A DNA stretch of 13,111 nucleotides from Betaproteobacteria bacterium TMED41 (lineage in GTDB: Bacteria; Pseudomonadota; Gammaproteobacteria; Burkholderiales; Burkholderiaceae_A), in assembly GCA_002167365.1 (NCBI GenBank), contig NHCU01000075.1, forward strand, positions 4,052 through 17,162, in the 5' to 3' direction. Below are positions 7,371 through 13,111 of this stretch, piece by piece (position 1 is the stretch's first letter; each line of letters opens with the position of its first letter). Below the pieces are notes generated by a model. It did no database searches, had not been told where the DNA came from, and saw only the letters and a list, made by a program, of their open reading frames with translations. The translations under genes were made by a program, and so were the position numbers.

Positions 7371-7832
7371 ATGAAGCGTTTCTTAATAATTATCTTATTT
7401 GCATCGTACTCTAATATAGTACTTTCCAAAGGCGATTTAACCAGACAAAAACCCATAGAAGTTAAAATAAATCTAGTTGGGGAATCAGGTAAAAAACACT
7501 TTTTTTCTCCTTCTGAAATCAAACTTGAGACGGGAGTTTTATACAAACTTATTTTAACTAATATAAGTGAAAATAAGCACTATTTTACATCAATGAAATT
7601 TTCTGATTCTGTTTTCACACGTAAGGTGCAGATTGTAGATGCGGAAAAAAAAATTGCCGAAATAAAGGGACATATTAAAGAGATAGAAGTTTTTCCTGGG
7701 TTTTCTGTTGAATGGTGGTTGATACCCATAAAGACAGGTATTTATGATGATCTAAATTGTAGAGTTCTTGATAAAATAACTGGAAAAAAACATATGGAAA
7801 TGGGAATGAACGGAAATATAATTGTGTACTAA
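7371..7832 (+). CDS. Exported cupredoxin-like copper protein
   Basis: A 153-residue protein with a clear Sec signal peptide (MKRFLIIILFASYSNIVLS, cleavage probably after Ser19) and a cupredoxin fold. Candidate type 1 copper ligands are His70 (NKHYF), Cys130 (LNCRV), His141 and Met146 (KHMEMGM). The His-x4-Met spacing is classical, but Cys to His is 10 intervening residues, much longer than the two to four of plastocyanin or azurin. EWWLIPIKTG at 114-123 matches a family of periplasmic cupredoxin-like proteins with unclear function. I chose the ATG at 7371, which has GGAAAA close upstream and gives a proper signal peptide; in-frame starts at 7353 (TTG) and 7359 (ATG) are weaker. The next exported-protein gene begins 37 bases downstream, so the two are probably co-transcribed. 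Confidence 0.82.
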   Translation: MKRFLIIILFASYSNIVLSKGDLTRQKPIEVKINLVGESGKKHFFSPSEIKLETGVLYKLILTNISENKHYFTSMKFSDSVFTRKVQIVDAEKKIAEIKGHIKEIEVFPGFSVEWWLIPIKTGIYDDLNCRVLDKITGKKHMEMGMNGNIIVY

Positions 7833-7869
7833 TTTTTTTAGTTGTTTAGAAACAAAAGGAGTGCTTAAC

Positions 7870-8202
7870 ATGAAACTATTGCCAATTTTACCTTCAATCT
7901 TTTTGTTTCATAATTGTCTCGCAAACGAATACTTTTGCGATTTTGAAAAAAAAGTAGATTCGATTTCAATTGTTGAGTCTTCGGAAATAACAAATAGCCC
8001 GTTGGAAGAAAATCAAGCAATATTAAGAGTAATTAATGGACAGCTCAAATTGAAAGTATATGAGAGCGAAATAACTCAGACAATTAAAGTTAACGATGAA
8101 CAGTCGATAGTAAATTACAAAATTGTAAAAGATGATGGATTTGCAGTTATAGCAGTGAGTAAAAAAAAAAATTCACACTATTTTTTGATTACCGTGGTCT
8201 GA
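7870..8202 (+). CDS. Exported small protein, probably frame-interrupted at an A11 run
   Basis: The ATG at 7870 has a strong AGGAG 9 bases upstream. The product begins with a signal peptide (MKLLPILPSIFLFHNCLA) followed by NEYFCDFEKKVDS. As written the frame ends at 8202 after 110 residues, with a weak tail (NSHYFLITVV) that starts right after a run of 11 A. Reading with one more A, or slipping -1, continues to a TGA at 8270, and the new tail ends YFYTCNS. The tail Cys could pair with the Cys near the mature N-terminus, and the gene would then stop 8 bases before the convergent neighbour. The family is not recognised with certainty; a small periplasmic protein is likely. It follows the cupredoxin gene by 37 bases, so a shared transcript is likely. 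Confidence 0.7.
   Translation: MKLLPILPSIFLFHNCLANEYFCDFEKKVDSISIVESSEITNSPLEENQAILRVINGQLKLKVYESEITQTIKVNDEQSIVNYKIVKDDGFAVIAVSKKKNSHYFLITVV
8161..8171 (+). other. A11 homopolymer, probable frameshift or slippage site
   Basis: Eleven consecutive A separate two open frames of one apparent gene: 7870-8171 upstream and 8172-8270 downstream. The downstream 32 codons read through residues such as FFDYRGLKV, FSEFHDAGHV and YFYTCNS before TGA. Explanations are sequencing or assembly error, a true mutation, phase variation by replication slippage, or polymerase or ribosome slippage that makes both products. Confidence 0.6.
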
Positions 8203-8278
8203 AAGTAATATTTTCTGAGTTTCACGATGCAGGGCATGTTGCAAATTATTTTTACACTTGTAATAGCTGATATTTGGC

Positions 8279-9097
8279 CTATGGTTTAATAAACTTTAAA
8301 GTCATTCTGTCAGATTCTCCTATTTGGGAATATTTTTTTCTATCTACTTTTTTGATTCCTCTCAAGTTAGGGAGCAATGTCCAGACCCCACCGGTGTAAT
8401 TTTTTGTGTCTTTTGGATTATTATTTATGTTTGATGAAGCTGCATATTGAAAACCAACTTTTTGTGCTAATTCTAAAACGTATTTCTCGGTCATATACCC
8501 TGATCGAATTTGTTCTTCAATAGGTGTTTTCTCAATTGCTCTGTGTTCCACAACTCCTAAAACCCCTCCACTTTTGAGAGATTCAAAAAAAAACTTAAAC
8601 ATGTTTTCTGCAGATTTCGCTTTTGCCCAGTTGTGAACATTTCTAAAGGTTAAAACCATGTCTACTTTTTTTTTCAACTTATATTCAGGATTTTTAGGAT
8701 TGATTGAAATGAGATTTGCCCTTCCGTATATATCTGGTCTGCTGTTTAGCTTTTCTCTATACAATTTATCTAATTTTTTCAAATAGGGTTTGGATTCATT
8801 GTTTATTTCATATATGACGCTAGTAAAATTTCCATTTTCAAATACTATTGGGGCTATTATTTCTGTATACCAACCTCTACCAGGACTGATCTCTATTACA
8901 TTGGTGCTAGTTGATAAACCAAAAAACCTCAAAGTTTCTTTAGGGTTTCTGAATTTATCTCTGTTTTTGTTGTTTAGGGATCTATGGTCTGAATTGAGAA
9001 CTTTTTCAAACTTCAAATCCAAATTACTGGCATTGACTGATGTAAGAAAAAGTAAAGTAGCGATGAGAGTAATTATGTTGATGGAGATATTTATCAT
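8279..9097 (-). CDS. Secreted class I methyltransferase-like protein (COG4798 type)
   Basis: A 272-residue predicted SAM-dependent methyltransferase with an N-terminal signal peptide (hydrophobic 4-21, cleavage probably after Ala23). Family blocks seen are RNPKETLRFFG (50-60), SAM motif I as EISPGRGWYTEI (69-80), the acceptor-side LTFRNVHNW, GGVLGVVEHRA, SGYMTEKYV, GGVWTLLPN and the C-terminal IGESDRMTLKF. This combination is characteristic of the COG4798 group, many of which carry a leader peptide, an odd location for a SAM-dependent enzyme because SAM is cytoplasmic. Substrate unknown. The ATG is preceded by AGGA 8 bases upstream. It is convergent with the A11-interrupted gene and faces a long gene-poor stretch upstream. 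Confidence 0.88.
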   Translation of the reverse strand: MINISINIITLIATLLFLTSVNASNLDLKFEKVLNSDHRSLNNKNRDKFRNPKETLRFFGLSTSTNVIEISPGRGWYTEIIAPIVFENGNFTSVIYEINNESKPYLKKLDKLYREKLNSRPDIYGRANLISINPKNPEYKLKKKVDMVLTFRNVHNWAKAKSAENMFKFFFESLKSGGVLGVVEHRAIEKTPIEEQIRSGYMTEKYVLELAQKVGFQYAASSNINNNPKDTKNYTGGVWTLLPNLRGIKKVDRKKYSQIGESDRMTLKFIKP

Positions 9098-9355
9098 GAT
9101 TTATTCCTGAGATTGCAATTTCGTGGTTATTTCACTGCTTCAATTCTTTGTATTATTTACTTTTGATTAAATATTTAAATCGGTCATTTAAAATTTATGA
9201 CTTTTTTGTGCAATTTGCAAACAAGTTGCTAAAGATTTTAGTTTGTCTTGTGTAAAGTATAATTCATAAAGTTTAAGATTTTATAAGTTAAATTCTGGTA
9301 CTGCGGTTATATATTTGATTGGAATATTTGTTAAGCATCTCACAAACTCTTGCTA
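9098..9355. other. First part of a 680-base gene-poor stretch
   Basis: Upstream region of the secreted methyltransferase gene. No frame with start signals and coding-like composition was found on either strand. The promoter of the minus-strand gene should lie here but I could not place it. I see no tRNA-like or riboswitch-like structure. Confidence 0.4.
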
Positions 9356-9385
9356 TTGTTATCACTTTTAAAAATAGGATAACAA
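9356..9385. repeat. Inverted repeat 1: 8-base arms, 14-base spacer
   Basis: TTGTTATC at 9356-9363 and its exact reverse complement GATAACAA at 9378-9385 flank a 14-base AT-rich spacer. Total length is 30 bases. It has the same dimensions as the repeat at 9428-9457, with centres 72 bases apart, but different arm sequences. It could be an operator, a hairpin in a small RNA, or the remnant of a mobile element end. Confidence 0.45.
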
Positions 9386-9427
9386 GAATTCAGAACGTAT
9401 ATTAAATAACATAATTATGATTATACA

Positions 9428-9457
9428 TAGCGGTACATTTAAAATTATCTACCGCTA
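9428..9457. repeat. Inverted repeat 2: 8-base arms, 14-base spacer
   Basis: TAGCGGTA at 9428-9435 and TACCGCTA at 9450-9457 are perfect reverse complements around a 14-base spacer. The arms are locally GC-enriched compared with the surrounding AT-rich DNA, which makes a chance match less likely than for the first repeat. No T tract follows immediately, so it does not look like a standard terminator. Confidence 0.5.
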
Positions 9458-9490
9458 GAACCAAAAATTTTATGTAAGTTTCGGATCCTC

Positions 9491-9622
9491 ATGCAGAATG
9501 CGATGGTCATTTACATTTTTTACACTATTCAGACTGCAATTATAACGATACTAGTATTTACAACCAAAGTTATAAACTTTGCATTTTTCTATTACTTTAT
9601 TATTAAAAATGTTAGTGCTTAA
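9491..9622 (+). CDS. Possible 43-residue hydrophobic peptide
   Basis: ATG at 9491 with GGAT 5 bases upstream opens a 43-residue frame ending TAA. The product (begins MQNAMVIYIFYTIQTAIITI) is largely hydrophobic with one or two possible membrane spans and a Lys near the end. AT-rich DNA often yields hydrophobic frames by chance, and the hairpin at 9565-9581 falls inside it. I list it only as a candidate. Confidence 0.22.
   Translation: MQNAMVIYIFYTIQTAIITILVFTTKVINFAFFYYFIIKNVSA
9565..9581. terminator. Short hairpin followed by T-rich sequence
   Basis: CAAAGTT (9565-9571) and AACTTTG (9575-9581) form a perfect 7-base stem with a 3-base loop, followed by CATTTTTCT. This resembles a weak intrinsic terminator on the plus strand. 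It could end a small transcript from the inverted-repeat region, since no clear plus-strand gene lies just upstream. Confidence 0.3.
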
Positions 9623-9777
9623 GTCTTTGGTCCTTTAAATTTGGTTTTTCGAAACGGACTGGTTGTTTGTAAATGCTACTTTTTTATCTGAGTTAAAGGT
9701 TTAGAAACAAATAATTATAGTAAGTCTTAAATTATTTTTGTTGAATAAAAACACTTTTTGATAATTTTCATAAAAAA

Positions 9778-10023
9778 TTAATTCGTAGTCTCAAGTCTCC
9801 TTCCCGCATTTACTTTCACACACCGCCCATTTTGAGGATCACATACTGCAATTTTATTTATTACATTAGAATTGCCTGTATTTTTAACAGTCACTTCTAA
9901 AACCGAAGTTACAGCAATGATAACCAAGCAAATGACAATAAGAGTCAAACAAATATTTGTGTAAATAGAGTGTATGTTTCCTTTTCCTTTGTCCTCAGGT
10001 TCCTCATCCATAAATGAAGCCAT
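9778..10023 (-). CDS. Single-span membrane protein with a CxxxxxxC tail
   Basis: An 81-residue protein, not recognised. It begins with a short acidic-basic cytoplasmic-type segment (MASFMDEEPEDKGKG), followed by one strong membrane span at about residues 22-46. The outer tail has two cysteines in CDPQNGRC and ends in a basic, polar stretch. Positive-inside considerations are ambiguous, but a periplasmic tail with a disulfide or metal site is plausible. I chose the ATG at 10023-10021 because AGGAC lies 5 bases upstream; an in-frame ATG 15 codons earlier (10068) lacks such a signal. It is divergent from the four-span membrane protein gene with a 112-base shared upstream region. Confidence 0.6.
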   Translation of the reverse strand: MASFMDEEPEDKGKGNIHSIYTNICLTLIVICLVIIAVTSVLEVTVKNTGNSNVINKIAVCDPQNGRCVKVNAGRRLETTN

Positions 10024-10135
10024 AGTGTGTCCTATTAAAAAATTAACATTAATTTTATAATTGAACATATTAAAGTATCTTTTATTGTTGTGGTTATTGA
10101 AAATAAAGTTTTTTTAGAAAAGGAAGAATAATTTT

Positions 10136-10546
10136 ATGACTATTGAAAACAGTGAATTCAAAATCTTCAAACTTAACATTATCAAAGTGTCAATTGTTTA
10201 CAGCTTTTTTTTAATAATTTGGGGAATTGTTATTAGTTATCTCAGCGAAAGTGAATCTTTAACATCATTTATCCCTTCACTTTTTGGATTTTTTATTTTA
10301 ATTTTTGCTGTTATGTCTATTTTAATGCCAAAAAAACAAAAAATATTTATGCATATAGTTGTTATTTTCGGGTTGGTGATTTTTATTGCTGGGGCAGATA
10401 TCTTTCTTAAATTTTTTGAGGGAAACGACCCATTTTTGAATTATTGGGCAGGTATTACAAGGTTGATGTTTTTTATTACAGGTATCATATTTACCATGCT
10501 ATGTATCCAATCTTTTCGTTATGCTAGAAAAAAAAATAGCTCATAA
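10136..10546 (+). CDS. Small four-span integral membrane protein
   Basis: A 136-residue protein with four predicted membrane spans at about residues 17-36, 43-62, 70-91 and 103-125, and short loops. The opening VYSFFLIIWGIVISY, the SLTSFIPSLFGFFIL block and the Lys-rich loop before an IFMHIVV helix (KKQKIFMH) resemble a widespread uncharacterised bacterial family with a TALIPA-type loop and a conserved Met-His after a basic loop. I recognise this from general family knowledge and no function is established. The ATG has AAGGAAG about 9 bases upstream. It is divergent from the single-span protein gene, and no operon partner is obvious. Confidence 0.72.
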   Translation: MTIENSEFKIFKLNIIKVSIVYSFFLIIWGIVISYLSESESLTSFIPSLFGFFILIFAVMSILMPKKQKIFMHIVVIFGLVIFIAGADIFLKFFEGNDPFLNYWAGITRLMFFITGIIFTMLCIQSFRYARKKNSS

Positions 10547-10670
10547 ATAATTCATAACATCACTTGCTTTAATTTGATTGAATTAAAATTATTGAAGTGT
10601 TTAATTTTAAAAAATTACTAAATTTGTTATGCAATTTGACTTTGACGGACTGTTAATTTTAAATATCATT

Positions 10671-10910
10671 ATGTTTAGACTAAAATTAATAGCTCTATTA
10701 TTTTTAATAACTTCTTGCTCTGGTAACATTGACAGATGTGTAGAGAATGAGATGAAAAAGTTTTATGCCGATAAAAAATCAGGAAGGCACGTAAAGGATA
10801 TTGTTTACAAGTCAGATGGCTCAATACATAAAAAGGTAAAAAGATCTGCAGAAGATCATGAAAAACTTATGAAAAATGATTGTTTAAAAAAACATTTTAA
10901 AAAAAACTGA
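10671..10910 (+). CDS. Small lipoprotein, unknown
   Basis: A 79-residue protein with a lipoprotein signal: MFRLKLIALLFLITSC, with a lipobox-like LITSC and the lipidated Cys at 16. Ser at +2 favours the outer membrane under the usual sorting rule. The mature part is hydrophilic and very basic, with CVENEMKKFYADK near the start, a YKSDGSIHKKVKR stretch and a second Cys in NDCLKKH near the end. The two mature cysteines could form a disulfide. I do not recognise the family. An earlier in-frame ATG at 10629 would bury the signal, so 10671 is preferred even though no Shine-Dalgarno is seen. Confidence 0.65.
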   Translation: MFRLKLIALLFLITSCSGNIDRCVENEMKKFYADKKSGRHVKDIVYKSDGSIHKKVKRSAEDHEKLMKNDCLKKHFKKN

Positions 10911-10917
10911 TTTTTGG

Positions 10918-10934
10918 AATTTTTGTTAAAAATT
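10918..10934. terminator. AT-only hairpin after the lipoprotein gene
   Basis: AATTTTT (10918-10924) pairs with AAAAATT (10928-10934) across a 3-base loop, starting 7 bases after the lipoprotein stop. The all-AT stem is weak and no clear T tract follows. It is listed only as a possible 3'-end signal. Confidence 0.22.
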
Positions 10935-11091
10935 TCTTATCAAAACAAATAAAATCTTGAGTAAACAATTAAAAAAAACAGCATTTTATCTATAATATTC
11001 AAGTAATTGATGTTAAACTAAAGTTGTTAAGAGTTTTGTCGACCAAATATAAGTATTTAATTAAAATTTATTAGTTCCGAAGAGGTTTAGG

Positions 11092-11553
11092 ATGGAAACA
11101 TCATTTCAATCGATAGGCGGTCTGGGTCAGGGAACAGCTTTAGCTAACAAGCAAATCAAGCCATCTGAGCACGCCCAGGTTATTAACAAGTTCGGACAAA
11201 GTCTAACAGATGAAGCAAGATCTTCAATACTTAATACTATAAATGTTCTTGAAAGAGATGGAGAAAGTTTTGAGGAAATTAAAGAAGTTGTTGATGGCTT
11301 CCTCGAAGACAATGGAATTACACCTCCTAGTTTAATTGGTAGAAGCATACCTAGTACCGGTCCACTAAGTAACAAAGGTGTAATATCTCAACTTACTGAG
11401 GACAAACTATCTACTATTCTTGCTGAAGTTACCTCTCTCAAAAACGCTAAGGCTTCTTTTGATGAAGTTAAGGAAGCTGTCGATAATTTTCTTAAGGAAA
11501 ATAATGTCAAGCCACCAAACATGGGCGGGACTTTTGTGGACGTTTTAACTTAA
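11092..11553 (+). CDS. Soluble protein with two copies of a 46-residue unit
   Basis: A 153-residue protein, not recognised. After a Gly/Gln-rich opening, residues 38-83 and 101-146 are two copies of the same unit, identical at 19 of 46 positions in an ungapped alignment by eye. Shared landmarks are LT at the start, S-x-IL, a central SFEE or SFDE, then (I/V)KE-x-VD and FL-x-x-N followed by PP. Each unit reads as two amphipathic helices ending in a Pro-Pro turn, likely a helical-hairpin repeat used for binding. There is no signal peptide or membrane span. GAGG lies 6 bases before the ATG, the best initiation signal in this part of the window. A TATAAT at 10991-10996 could be its -10, which would give a leader of about 90 bases; the -35 is unclear. 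Confidence 0.72.
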   Translation: METSFQSIGGLGQGTALANKQIKPSEHAQVINKFGQSLTDEARSSILNTINVLERDGESFEEIKEVVDGFLEDNGITPPSLIGRSIPSTGPLSNKGVISQLTEDKLSTILAEVTSLKNAKASFDEVKEAVDNFLKENNVKPPNMGGTFVDVLT

Positions 11554-11994
11554 TTACCCAATATAAACAATCTTTGTTGTCTACCCTTTATTTGAATATT
11601 TATTATTTAAAAACCTGAGATAGTTTGCATTCGAATATAGTATTGATAATCTCAATTTTTCACTAAATTAAAAAATTCTGCTAGTTGATTCAAAAGTGAT
11701 ATGTTTAGAACTTTGCAAAGATATCTAATTTTTTAATAGAACAAGCAACCTCAAAAAAAATTTAAAGCCTCCAATCATATAATGATTTTTTTGTTTCTAA
11801 CTCTTCATTTAATATTAAATTAGAAAATCTACAGTAAGAAATTAATGACGAAGGGTGAGCTAAGCTCAACCGAAAAAATCTATAATTCTCTACAAGCAAT
11901 TATCCAAATATTTAAATACGCCACTAAATAATTACTTTATTCTTAATTATAATTTTTTTACGGAATTTTAAACACTTTTGCTAGTCATAGTGAC
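11554..11994. other. Gap of about 440 bases, no gene found
   Basis: AT-rich, with no frame that has convincing start signals. The only structure I see is a short hairpin at 11855-11872, where GAGC-TAA-GCTC extends to GGT/ACC with one bulge and is followed by CGAAAAAATC. That is too short to name. Promoter elements for the next gene were not identifiable. Confidence 0.4.
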
Positions 11995-12363
11995 ATGAAA
12001 AAAATTCTTAGATTTATTTTAACCTTACACCGTCTATTTTCTCACTCTAATGCCTATAACTCTGATGATATAGGTATTAAGGTGAGGAAATCTCCAATCT
12101 TCTCTTGCTACAGAAAAATTAATCAACACATAGAAACAAATGGATTTTCTGTTCAGTCTCCAAATATCGGTAATACTCTTACAGGTGAGACACTTGCTGT
12201 TAATGTGATGAATTCATCTTCCTGTTTAAGACTTCTACATGAATACCTACTAGATGGGGATGTTTTTGCGCAAGATTTAAAAAAAACTTATATTATTGAA
12301 GTTCCAGCATTAGGGCTATTAGTCCCAAGCATATCAGTTCATAGCAGGTGTGTGGATGGCTAA
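11995..12363 (+). CDS. Hypothetical protein with a possible signal peptide
   Basis: A 122-residue frame from ATG at 11995 to TAA. The start (MKKILRFILTLHRLFSHSNA) could be a signal peptide cleaved after Ala20, although it is interrupted by His and Arg. The mature part includes three cysteines (SCYRK, SSSCLRLL, SRCVDG) and a stretch LTGETLAVNVMNSSS. I do not recognise it and no Shine-Dalgarno is visible. The composition is less Phe/Lys/Asn-dominated than random AT-rich frames, which favours coding. Its lack of initiation signals and weak signal peptide leave the possibility of a degraded gene. It lies 129 bases upstream of the cupredoxin/RTX-like gene on the same strand. Confidence 0.4.
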   Translation: MKKILRFILTLHRLFSHSNAYNSDDIGIKVRKSPIFSCYRKINQHIETNGFSVQSPNIGNTLTGETLAVNVMNSSSCLRLLHEYLLDGDVFAQDLKKTYIIEVPALGLLVPSISVHSRCVDG

Positions 12364-12492
12364 GAACATACAGGCGGTAATTATTATTACTCCATACTTT
12401 TGCTTCAACCTCATGAAATGCATAAAATTTTTCACAAGTATTTGTTACTCTAAAATTATTAACAACCTTTGCATTCTTTTTGGTAAAAAAAT

Positions 12493-13111
12493 ATGTCATA
12501 TCATTTAGAAGAAGAACCAGAGGAGCAGAATATTTCTGAGTCTGTAATAGACTCAGGTCAAGACCTCGAAAAAATCTTTCAAGTTTCAGTTTTTAACAGT
12601 GGTTCAGGCAACAAATACCAATTCGATGCTTCTGGAATTGTTGCTGAAACTATTGCCCTGAAAAAGGGGTTTGTGTACAAGTTTGATCAATCCGATTCGT
12701 CTAACAACAGTCATCCTATAGCATTTTCGATTTCATCTAATGGCATCCATTCGAACGGAGAACGTCTTACTGATGTTGTTGAGAACTTTGGCATTGCTGG
12801 TAATGATGGCGCCTATTCGTTGCTTACACCCTCATTATTGGATATGGATTTATATTACTTTTGCTTAAATCATTCGGGTATGGGCGGAAAGATCCGAACA
12901 ACTGAATTGCTAAATTCTTACTTAAACGAATCGTTCACTGGTGGTGATTCTGATTTAGTTTTTGAGGTTATTGGAAATTATGCTAATTTTAAAATTTCAA
13001 AAGCAGTTACCGACACCTGGACAATTTCTGCTACTGACATTGGTGAAGACACCTTAAGTGGGTTTAAGAGGATTGAGTTTAATGATGGGACTCTTGCTCT
13101 TGATGTTGATG
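12493..13111 (+). CDS. Large RTX-like protein with N-terminal cupredoxin domain, partial
   Basis: An open frame from ATG at 12493 running off the right edge; 206 codons are seen. It has no signal peptide, fitting export by a type I system through a C-terminal signal, which is not visible here. Residues about 29-137 form a plastocyanin-like domain. It has the GSGNKYQFD opening common in marine environmental proteins, His74 (NNSHPIAFS), and the copper-loop Cys124-x2-His127-x2-Met130 in YYFCLNHSGMGG. Residues about 160-206 (DTWTISATD, then DTLSGFKRIEFNDGTLALDVD in part) match the serralysin/RTX-associated repeat that usually precedes DUF4214 or calcium-binding nonapeptides. The first 28 residues are acidic. 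No Shine-Dalgarno is evident. I infer a giant cell-surface or secreted protein; its size and C-terminus are unknown. Confidence 0.75.
   Translation, partial: MSYHLEEEPEEQNISESVIDSGQDLEKIFQVSVFNSGSGNKYQFDASGIVAETIALKKGFVYKFDQSDSSNNSHPIAFSISSNGIHSNGERLTDVVENFGIAGNDGAYSLLTPSLLDMDLYYFCLNHSGMGGKIRTTELLNSYLNESFTGGDSDLVFEVIGNYANFKISKAVTDTWTISATDIGEDTLSGFKRIEFNDGTLALDVD

Noticed and set aside
7316..7546. Minus-strand 76-residue frame over the start of the cupredoxin gene
   Set aside because: It is antisense to the signal peptide and the first conserved strands of the cupredoxin.
8790..9110. Plus-strand 106-residue hydrophobic frame
   Set aside because: It is antisense to the conserved secreted methyltransferase, whose motifs are intact on the minus strand.
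11127..11375. Minus-strand 82-residue frame inside the repeat protein
   Set aside because: It is a shadow of the plus-strand gene at 11092-11553, which has a good Shine-Dalgarno and internal duplication at the protein level.
12293..12499. Minus-strand 68-residue frame overlapping the 11995-12363 ORF and the start of the RTX-like gene
   Set aside because: It overlaps two better plus-strand frames and the certain start region of the cupredoxin-headed gene. It has no start signals and an unremarkable composition.

Overview
The window is strongly AT-rich (about 70% by eye, not counted), with long homopolymers, many short genes and unusually large gaps between them. The tryptophanyl-tRNA synthetase (starts MTKRILTGITTTGTPHIGN) is of the beta/gammaproteobacterial type. 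A DUF938 methyltransferase-like protein, a secreted COG4798-type methyltransferase, lipoprotein and Sec signal peptides, and an RTX-like open-ended giant gene fit a Gram-negative proteobacterium. I infer an uncultured, low-GC, probably marine gammaproteobacterium. Class or genus cannot be fixed from this window.

Layout. Positions 1-2050 hold a complete beta-carbonic anhydrase (+), a bacterioferritin-like diiron protein (-) and a 74-residue membrane-anchored microprotein with a duplicated KRRGFG motif (+). Positions 2088-5240 hold a crotonase-fold enoyl-CoA hydratase/isomerase (+), with a short possible leader ORF whose stop overlaps its start. They also hold a 52-residue basic protein on the minus strand that is too short for usual ORF cutoffs, an alpha/beta hydrolase fused to a multi-pass membrane domain (-), and a small charged hypothetical (-). 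Positions 5600-7273 hold trpS (+), whose -10 box lies so close to the ATG that the mRNA may be leaderless, convergent with the DUF938 gene (-).

Positions 7371-9097 hold an exported cupredoxin and a second exported protein in tandem. The second appears frame-interrupted at a run of 11 A; the reading continues in another frame for 32 more codons. A secreted class I methyltransferase (-) converges on them. Positions 9098-9777 are a gene-poor 680-base stretch with two perfect inverted repeats of identical geometry (8-base arms, 14-base spacer) and a third short hairpin. Positions 9778-11553 hold four small proteins: a single-span membrane protein with a CxxxxxxC tail, a four-span membrane protein, a small lipoprotein and a soluble protein made of two copies of a 46-residue unit. 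Positions 11995-13111 hold an unrecognised exported-looking ORF and the start of a large gene. That gene begins with a plastocyanin-like copper site (H, CxxHxxM) and then enters an RTX/serralysin-associated beta repeat; it runs off the right edge.

How the genes relate. The window looks like a patchwork of single-gene units and short pairs, not one pathway. trpS, the carbonic anhydrase and the ferritin are housekeeping genes. The recurring accessory theme is the cell envelope and export: two cupredoxin-type proteins, a lipoprotein, several single-span or small membrane proteins and a secreted methyltransferase. I found no tRNA, rRNA, CRISPR array, transposase or phage gene. I cannot claim an undescribed multi-gene system. 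The best leads are the A11 frameshift gene, the twin inverted repeats, the hydrolase-membrane fusion, the KRRGFG microprotein and the cupredoxin-headed RTX-like gene.
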